In this document: one piece after another, positions 56,536 through 64,000 of the stretch
How positions within the stretch are numbered: position 1 is the stretch's first letter
Layout of the letters: each line of letters begins with the position of its first letter
NCBI GenBank assembly: GCA_011317545.1
Contig: WUJK01000010.1
Location: forward strand, 868,001 to 932,000
DNA from: Coniella vitis
Lineage: Eukaryota > Ascomycota > Sordariomycetes > Diaporthales > Schizoparmaceae
DNA: 64,000 nucleotides
Direction of reading: 5' to 3'
Translations under genes and position numbers: made by a program
The notes under the pieces: generated by a model
Database searches by the model: none
The model's input: only the letters and a program-made list of their open reading frames with translations
What the model was told of the DNA's origin: nothing

Positions 56536-57338
56536 ACATCTCTCAAGATGAGTCTTTTGATGAAATATCCGCCCCACTCGCCAGCCAGCCAATCACAGCT
56601 TTTTACACTTTGGCCAAACAACGCCTTAAAATGCGGCTAAGTAGCCACGGGCCACCCCTTCCCTTTCGGGGTTACTTAGAGTCTCTTTTAAAGTAAGATG
56701 CTTAGCTGCCCTGGAGGCCCGTATGATAGATGTGTCATTAGGCTGTGCTCTAATTCTGGGAATTTTCTATTTCTTTTTTTTTTTTTCTTTTCTTTTTTCC
56801 TCTTCTGAAACTGCGCGCGGGCATGATGAAAGGTGCTGGCTGGCTGCTATAAAGAACAGGAGAAATGCTTCAGCAAGGCCGGGAAACCCGAGATATCTCT
56901 TGCTTTTCACAACAAAGGGACCAAGAACTGGATTTCACTCCTTGGTAGAAGGCATTCGTGTTTCCGTCTCACGAGAATACGAGCAGCGCGACACAATACT
57001 CCGTGAGATAGTCAGTCTACTTGGAAATGACGGCCGTTGTGCAAACACTCTCGCTGGTAGCATCCAATCACACATCTTGCCCACTCGCAGCAGCAGCAGC
57101 TTTCGCAAATCACCAAACACCGGGCGTCTGGAGGATCAAGCGTTGCGACAGCCTACATAATATAGACACACGCCGACCAAGCGACTGGCACTGCGCGCAA
57201 CCAGCAGCGGCAGCATCTCGGTCGCAGACATTCACCGGGCCCCCTGCCTCGGTTCGGCATCAGCCTGCACGACGACGCCGCCGCCGCCGACTGAACCGAC
57301 CACCTATCGCCAAAAGAGCTGGTAAAGCATCCGCCAAG

Positions 57339-58031
57339 ATGAATGCCCAGGACGAAGAATCATCATCATCATCATCGCCCATAATCATGCCGAGATGTGG
57401 TGGCAGCGACAGAGAGACGTGTGCAGCGCACGCGCGCCCCCAGCCCTACAAAAGCCCAAGCACGCTCGTCGTCTCCGGCTACACGTGCATCGGCAAGACA
57501 ACGCTGCAGCGCAGAGCAGCCCTGCAGGACCGCCTCCTGGGCCTGCCAGAGGCCGTCCAGGTCATCGACATGGACTCGAGCGCCTACAGCCGCGACAACT
57601 TCCCCGCAAACTACCTCGCCGACATCCGGCACCGCGCAGACGAGAAGAAAAGCGGCAGCCACGCCGCCGCCGCTGCCACGCCCCGGCCGCGCATACTCCT
57701 CATCTCGACCTTTCCCGGCGTCGCCACCCAGCTCAGAGCGGAAGGATACTACGTCGCGCAGCTGTACCCGGACAAGTCGCCCGTGACGAAACGCGAGTGG
57801 CTGCGGCGGCTGGCGGAGCGTGAGGAGCGGCGCACCGAGTCGCGGCTGTACAAGCTTGTCAACGAGATGTGGGACGCGTGGTTCGATGAGATGGAGCTGA
57901 GGGACGTGTCCTTCTCGGTCAAGGTCGGAGCGGATATGTATCTGAGCACGGTGATTGGGGGCATTTATGAGGCGTTTCGACGGGATACGGGACAGTACGA
58001 GGAGGGCGGTGTCGGTGGGTATCAGAGGTAG
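57339..58031 (+). CDS. P-loop kinase-like protein resembling prophage/bacterial proteins
   Basis: 230 residues from ATG 57339 (GCCAAGATGAAT); the frame is open upstream to 57021, so a longer form is possible. Residues 1-40 are Ser-rich. Walker A is GYTCIGKTT (47-55) after a hydrophobic strand STLVVS. Then come VIDMDSSAYS (an acidic strand as in nucleotide kinases), ILLISTFPGVATQLRAEGYYVAQLYPD, and a basic helix REWLRRLAEREERR with NEMWDAWFDEME. This order (VGxxGIGKTT, DxDSS, SxxxxVxxxL, YP, ExxxRxxxR) matches small P-loop proteins common in Firmicutes and their phages, probably nucleotide-kinase-like. Substrate unknown. The body is GC-rich like its neighbours, so codon use gives no sign of recent transfer. 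Confidence 0.8.
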   Translation: MNAQDEESSSSSSPIIMPRCGGSDRETCAAHARPQPYKSPSTLVVSGYTCIGKTTLQRRAALQDRLLGLPEAVQVIDMDSSAYSRDNFPANYLADIRHRADEKKSGSHAAAAATPRPRILLISTFPGVATQLRAEGYYVAQLYPDKSPVTKREWLRRLAEREERRTESRLYKLVNEMWDAWFDEMELRDVSFSVKVGADMYLSTVIGGIYEAFRRDTGQYEEGGVGGYQR

Positions 58032-59741
58032 CCTCGCGAGTACTAAGAACTCTATGGCTTCCAATCTGGAGTCTCTGTAAAAGGCACATGGCCCTGTTCT
58101 TGTGCCATCAGGGCCAGTCACCGCTATATCTCCTGGATGAAATACTCGTTACATGTCTGAAGTTTTGATAAGATGTTTCCAGAATTCGAGACGATGCGTC
58201 TCTGTGTTTTCTTTTACTATATAAGCTATATTTCTTCATAGGCCCTTTTCAGGAGCTGGACACGAGATCTGACCGAAAATGGAGCAAGGCATGGTTGAGC
58301 CGCAAGATCTCACTGCCGTCGATGGGTTCAAAGCACAATGATATCAAAGATAGACAACCAAGAATCAACGCATTACCCGCTCCAATATGAATCATCAGTG
58401 TGGAATAATGTCAAGAAGAGCTGCCCCGGTAAAACAACAAGAGTGATCGTGGCCAACGCAATCCCCAACCAACCTTGCAAATGCCAACTTGAGGATGAAC
58501 AACGAAGAAACGATAAAGGCACAATTCCGAAACTTCTCCAGATCTTTGTATCTTGTTAGCTTGAGGTTGTGGCTCGTGTTGCCGTATAATTCAGGGTTGT
58601 GGGTAATAAAGTATTGTCCAAAACTTCACTGTGCAAAGTAGTGACATGGAGTAGGATTGATTTGCCTTTCTTGACTTCCTTCTTCTCTTGCGATGCTATG
58701 GCGACCGCTCCACCTTGTTGGACATTTCCCCCGAACAAGATAGACTGTTGTTTTCCCCTCTCCCCAGCGTGTTGTTTCAATAGCCTTGGTGCATTCAGCG
58801 CGGAGACGTCATGTTTGTTAAACGGGCCGACACGGTTTCGGTCCCGTAGCCTTTCCTTATTAGGTAAGCTACCTAGTGAGCACATGGTAGCGTAGAGCAG
58901 CAGTCAAGCGGTACGCAAGTGGATTTGCTGGAGAGGCTTGTTGACATGGGCAGAAGCTCTTGCTATCTCTTTCATAGGTATCAAACAGCCTCTGGGAAGC
59001 ACGAGGGAAGCCAGCTTTGTATCCGAGAACTGAAACAACACCAAGTCTCCGTCCGTCCAAACGTTGATGAAAGCTATAAAACACCATCAACCATCGTAAA
59101 CACAGACCCAACTACCCCATCATCCATTAACAACTTTCAACTCACATATTCACACGGATTCAAATACCGCGTACCGCATCCGAAAACCTGAACATGGGTT
59201 ATGACAGCCAGTCCCAAAACTAACCAACCAATACACATCCCCGGCTAAGTCCATCTCCTTTGCACCACCCGCATTACGTAAATCCAAACAAGATCCTGCA
59301 CACTTCTCGAGGCACTAACAGCCAAAACCCCGTAAATCAGACTTTTGCGCCAACTGCTTTCGTACCTCTCAGCCTATATAAGGGAAAAGAACGAAGTTGG
59401 GAGGCTTCTTTTTGCAGGTCATGTGATATGGCGTGATTGAATCAGAGGAAAACAGAGCTGTGTATAGTACGTAGGGCGAGCAGTTGAGAAAGAAATTCGA
59501 CGGATTGGGTTATCAATGTGTATAGTTTTTTCTCTCTTCTTTTCATTGTGTTTTGCTTTCTGTATGTCTGTTTTTGTCCACTGATGAACCTCTCGAGAAG
59601 ATCGCCGCCCGTCAAGAAGTGCGAGTGTGGAGCTGGAAGTCGACGCACGCCATACGCGGAAGACTGCCGTTGCCAAGAAAAGAGCCACCCCCCCCCTTGT
59701 TATAGATATACACGGCCTATTTATAGCGGCGTATAGGCACA
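58032..59741. other. Intergenic
   Basis: 3' flank of the P-loop gene and upstream region of the second permease; a TATATAAGG-like box lies near 59374 and a CTATTTATAG element near 59717. No gene seen. Confidence 0.5.
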
Positions 59742-61522
59742 ATGGCTATCGCTACCGCCACCGACCTCGAAAAGAACGAAGCCGTTCGCCTGGCGGAACC
59801 GGTCAAGGTGCTGCCAGGCAGCCCAGGTTCAGGTCCATATGGCGGCTCGGCTGAAGTCCTCCAACACCCGGTAGCGGGCGATAACCTGCGACGGTCTCTG
59901 TCTCCGCGCCAGGTGCAAATGATTGCCATCGGGGGGACAATTGGGCGAGTAGCTTTCGTTTCTTTCTTTCTTTCCTTCCTTTTCCCTTTCTTTCTCTCAC
60001 AAAGCCTTGCACTGTCAAACACACGGATACATGTTTCCGTTGTTCGATTCATATCTTTGTAACCCCCAAGCTAATCCCAAAACCCTGCAGCACCGGTCTC
60101 TTCCTCGGCACAGGCAAAGCCCTCGCAACAGGCGGCCCAGCCTCGCTCCTCATCTGCTACGCCATTGTCGGTGGCATCGTCTTTGTCACCATGCTCTCGC
60201 TCGGCGAAATGGCAGCCTACGTGCCCGTCGCAGGCAGCTTCTGCACATTTGCAGGCCGCTTCGTCGATGACGCCCTGGGGTTCGCGCTGACCTGGAACTA
60301 CTGGTTCAACGACGTGGTGTCAACAGCGTCAGATCTCGTTGCGCTGCAGCTGCTCATGCAGTACTGGACGTACGACTTCCCCTGGTACGCCCTCGGGCTG
60401 ATTGTGTGGGCGCTCGTTGTGCTGGCCAACGTCGCGCATGTGCGTGCGTACGGCGAGCTCGAGTACTGGCTTTGCTTGCTCAAAGTGGCCACGATTGTGA
60501 TCTTCATCCTTGTCGGCATCGTGGTCAATTGCGGTGGCAATACCTCGCACGAGTACATTGGTGCCAGGTACTGGCATCTTCCCGGCGCGCCGTTTGTCGA
60601 TGGGATTGGCGGCTTCGCGAGCGTGTTTGTGACGGCTTCGTTTGCGTACGGCGGCACGGAGAGTATTGCCATCACGGCCGGGGAGACGCGCGACCCCGCC
60701 CGCCAACTGCCGCGGGTCGTCAGAAACGTATTCTTCCGGATCCTGGGCTTCTATATCCTGTCGATCCTGCTGATTGGGCTCAACGTGCCCTACGACTACC
60801 CGGGCCTCGACACCAAGACCACACGGACATCGCCCTTCACGCTGGCCTTTGAAATGGCCGGATCCAAGGTCGCCGGATCTTTCATGAACGCCGTCATCAT
60901 GACGAGTGCCGTCTCAGCAGCGAACCACGCCCTCTTTGCCGGGACCCGTCTGCTTTACACGCTCGCTGTCAACCGTCATGCCCCCAAAGTGTTTGGGCAG
61001 CTCACCCGGTACCAGATCCCGCTCGTGTCCGTCCTCACGACGTCGGTCCTCTCTGGCTTGCTTTTCGGATCGTCCTTCATCGGCGCCGGCCAGCTGTGGA
61101 CCTGGCTGCAGAACATTGTCGGCGTGTCGAACCAGCTGTCGTGGATCAGCATCGGCGTGGCCTCGCTGCGGTTCCGAGCAGGCCTCAAGGCACAGGGGCG
61201 CGAGCATCTCCTCCCATTCAAGAACTGGACTTATCCGTATGGGCCGATCATTGTCGTGGTGCTCGGAACGGTCATTGTGCTCGTGCAGGGCTGGAGCTGC
61301 TTCAGTCCCACTTTCAGCCCCGTGGACTTTGTCAGCCTCTATATTGAGTTGCCGGTCTTTGCACTCATGTTTGTGGGCTGGAAGTTGGTCAAGAAGACAA
61401 AGCTTGTGGGAGCCTCCGACATGGATCTCGAGACGGATGTGTACACCAAGGATGATATGGAGCCTGAGGAAGAGGGTTTAAAGGGGCGGGCAAGGAGGTT
61501 GGGAACATGGCTTTGTTTCTAA
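59742..61522 (+). CDS. Amino-acid permease, APC superfamily (fungal YAT type), with GC-AG intron
   Basis: Exons 59742-59944 and 60091-61522; 544 residues; ATG in context GCACAATGGC. The intron starts GCGAGT and ends CTGCAG, and only this GC-AG pair gives the universal motif MIAIGGTIG / TGLFLGTG. About twelve membrane segments follow, with SLGEMAAYVPVAGSFCTFAGRF, WNYWFNDVVSTASDLVALQLL, FAYGGTESIAITAGETRDPARQLPR and SAANHALFAGTRLLYTLA. The G-T-E-S-I and ETRDP signature resembles the basic-amino-acid (CAN1/LYP1-like) branch, but the substrate is not decided. The N-terminal ~55 residues and an acidic C-terminus (DDMEPEEEGL) are cytoplasmic. Convergent with the MFS gene 126 bases away. Confidence 0.92.
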
Positions 61523-61553
61523 TTTCCGCAGTCTCGACAAGTGACGAGTTAGG

Positions 61554-61571
61554 TTTTTTTAAAAAAAAAAA
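61554..61571. repeat. T7A11 homopolymer junction between convergent genes
   Basis: Lies in the 126-bp gap between the stops of the permease (+) and the MFS transporter (-). It could supply A/T-rich termination or polyadenylation signals to both; inference. Confidence 0.8.
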
Positions 61572-61648
61572 TTCTTTATTCTTTCTGCACGCCATTCAAC
61601 ACACCAGAAGGCCATATGTATTATTTTCAAATGCTTTTATAATTCACA

Positions 61649-63201
61649 TTACGGTACCGCGATTTGGTTGAAGACAGCTGTTGCCGCAATGTAGCAAACC
61701 GAGCTCACAAGGTAAGGCAGGCCGAGAGCCATGCCTCCAAGCCCGATCGCCTTGACCCATACAACGGCCATCAACGGCGCGCCAATGAGTGAGCCGAGAG
61801 TCTTGACCAGCATGACGATGGAAAAGACCTGGGTGTCGGCGTCGACGTCTGTAGAGGATGCTGGGCCGTCATCGGCCCATTGTGGGGGGCCAGTGATGGA
61901 CGGCGATTTGAGCAAGGAGAGTGTGAATATGGGGAGTGCGGCGCCAAGTGCATAGACGAACAAGGCCGGTATGAGGAGCCATATGGAAGCTGATACAGAG
62001 ATGGCAAGGGCACCGGCAATGGATACACCAAAACACGCATTGGCGAATCCAACGTTGATGCGGTCAGAGGTCTTTGCGGGTGCATCGCTGGGGCGTGATG
62101 TGGACACGAGCAGAATGCAGCGGCGAACGACAAACGTCAGGATGAAGACGTTGAAAATTGCTTTGCCAGACAAGAGATACCCGGCTGAAGCAAAGGTCCA
62201 GTGGTATCTTTTGGAGATGTACTGAACGAGCAGCTTGGTGTCTGAGCTAGCCAATGAGGTGAGCAAGAAGCAGACAAGCATCAGGGTGAAGTTGCGTGAG
62301 TGATTCTGTAGTGTTCTCCTCAGGTTGCCGAACCGCATCAGAACTGACTGTGTCAGTGAAGGTCTCTCTTGTTGTGCTTTGAGAATGGGCGACGAGAGCA
62401 ATGGCCGAGCTTGTTCGTCAGGGCCCGCCGTAGCCCCAAGAGATCTATCAGGCAGCAGTCGGACGATGACAGCCGCTATCAGGAGCAGCATAATGCCCAT
62501 TGCAAACGGAAGGCCCAAGAAAGCCGTCATGGAGATGGACGCCAGCGCCGGCCCCAGCAAATTCACCACGTACGTAATGGCACTCATGTAGCCAAAGTAC
62601 GACGCCCGCAGGACATTATCGTCTGTCACCCCAGCCACCAGTGAATAGGTAATGGAGTTGAAGACGCAGTCACCACCGAGAAACGAGAGTAGAGGGCCCG
62701 CAATTATTGCCTTGCTGGGGAGGTCTTGGTCCAGGTAGCCGACAAAGACAGCCCACGAGAGCATAAACAGTCGAGGGACGAGGTTGAGCCAGAGAACCAC
62801 ATGTCGTCCGTATCTATCGGCTACGAAGCCCATGGGGATTGTCATGACAAAGTCTACAAGTCATCAGTACGGGCGCATATATCACGCATCAAGCATCAGT
62901 GAAAGGAATGTCTGTCCATCCAAATACCTCCAACAACCCAAATCGTGTCCATCGTGCCCTGAATCCACCCCAAGCCCTTTTGCACTGGGTCAATCTTGCA
63001 TAACGCCTCATCAACGGTGCGGCCCGCTCCTATTTGTGAAGGATCGTGCTCAAGGTAGTAGTCCAGACAGAGACGTTTCTCGATGACCAAGTTGAGCGGC
63101 AGTTGGTAGAGACTGGCGGCGAGATTGACGAGCAGGAGCAGACTGAGCACAGCAAGGACGACGGAACCTTGCGGCTTCTTCAAAGGGGTGGGACTATCCA
63201 T
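61649..63201 (-). CDS. MFS transporter
   Basis: Exons 63201-62928 and 62853-61649 (74-nt intron GTATTT..GTAG); 492 residues. The spliced junction reads WVVGDFVMTIPMGFVADRYGRH, restoring the MFS loop 2-3 signature DRYGR. About twelve hydrophobic segments are present, with a cytoplasmic loop (~residues 240-275) in the middle. The start is less sure: ATG 63201 precedes DSPTPLKKPQGSVVL, but a CAG acceptor-like site at about 63228 and an in-frame KYTDDLDD stretch suggest a short upstream exon may exist. Substrate unknown. Confidence 0.85.
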
Positions 63202-64000
63202 GTCGTCCAAGTCGTCTGTGTATTTCCCACTGCAACGGGATGTTGTTGTCAGGCCGTTGCTGAAATGGAACAGCAGTGCAGACGCAGCTGGCGACACAGA
63301 TAGTGCAGTTCGCTCTGAACGGAGGACAGTCTGCCAGCGCCCTGGCCAAGCTGACTGTAAGACAAGGAGAGCAAGGGAAGGGAACTCAGGGTCCAGCGCA
63401 ATATGGACTTGTTTCAACGGGAACAAATGATCATGGTGTTGATTGGGGCTTCAAATTCTCATGTGCCCTTCAACAAATCACGACGTGGTCTGAAGTTGCA
63501 GCGCGCCATTTCCATCAGCTCCTCTTCCCAGGACGGAGTAGGGACATCCCTGCTCTTATCTGCTGACGTAAAGCTTAGTCGCGTACTGTGTATCATATAC
63601 ATCGACTTCGTAGTCCGTGCGCACAGCCCACTGTTCATGCCTCAAATCACGTGTTTGTTCGATACAACGTCACTGGTTCAACGACATACCAAGGCCATAA
63701 CACACTCGATTTCAATTGCCAGCAGCATCGCGACGTCCGTTTACAGGCATCCAGTCGTTACATCTCGACGGAGTCTTGTGAAATTTCTGGCTCCAGCTGA
63801 CTCAAGTCCTTGGTTCTTGTATATTCCGCCGGAATGCCACAGGTTGATTGCCTGCCAGTGGTTTTCCTCAAGCCTTGCGCGAACTCTCTATCTCTTAAGA
63901 ATCCAAAGAATGCCAATCAAATGTGACAGTGTCTGTTGAACTCTAATTCTTACAGCGTGAGTCTGCTGATTTTGATTGTCCTTGGATCGCACGAGTCTGG
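63202..64000. other. Upstream region of the MFS gene to the window edge
   Basis: Possible short 5' exon of the MFS gene near 63230-63430 (-). Otherwise no gene recognised. Confidence 0.45.

Larger units (their letters stand above)
55256..57338. other. Long intergenic region with microsatellites
   Basis: No gene recognised. Holds (TA)17 at 55671-55705, (GT)23 at 56489-56534 and several pyrimidine runs. The frame is open from 57021 into the next gene but looks like leader. Confidence 0.5.

Overview
This 64 kb window looks like nuclear DNA of a filamentous ascomycete (Pezizomycotina; a Sordariomycete is my guess, not shown). The evidence is genes split by short introns (mostly 55-290 nt) with GT..AG borders and CTRAC-like branch points, three Zn2Cys6 regulators, a HET-domain protein, a fungal GH114 glycosidase, fungal amino-acid permeases and an intron-containing nuclear tRNA. 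There are no operons, CRISPR arrays or rRNA, and I recognised no intact transposon. Genes are separated by 0.3-3 kb of sequence in which I see no coding potential. I assembled the exon models by eye from conserved protein motifs and splice signals.

Layout. 0-4 kb: the 3' part of a protein with a HicA-like C-terminus, then a probable pseudogene broken by a 14-bp tandem duplication, a 51-nt poly(T) run and frame changes. 4.7-17.3 kb: a small Cys-tailed protein, an IlvD/Edd dehydratase, a rhomboid protease, a five-exon UBC4-type ubiquitin-conjugating enzyme and mitochondrial glutaryl-CoA dehydrogenase. 18-31 kb: an uncertain Ser/Thr-rich ORF, a Zn2Cys6 regulator containing a GC-AG intron, an atypical SDR, a second Zn2Cys6 regulator with the SDR directly downstream, and a large HET protein. 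31-41 kb: possible gene relics, a secreted GH114 enzyme, a HAD hydrolase and a membrane acyltransferase. 41.7-49 kb: a third Zn2Cys6 regulator, tRNA-Arg(CCG) with an intron and an amino-acid permease. 51.9-64 kb: a protoglobin-like haem protein, an NmrA/isoflavone-reductase-like protein, a P-loop kinase-like protein with a phage/bacterial flavour, a second permease (GC-AG intron) and an MFS transporter.

Most genes are independent housekeeping or accessory genes. The one plausible local unit is the regulator-SDR pair at 24-27.5 kb with the HET gene beyond it. The least ordinary signals are a dispersed palindromic 10-mer (TACATAGTAC) found only between genes, the broken gene at 2.2-4.0 kb, homopolymer T/A hairpins, low-complexity insertions inside the GH114 and rhomboid domains, the protoglobin, and the phage-like P-loop protein. 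I found no convincing multi-gene novel system.
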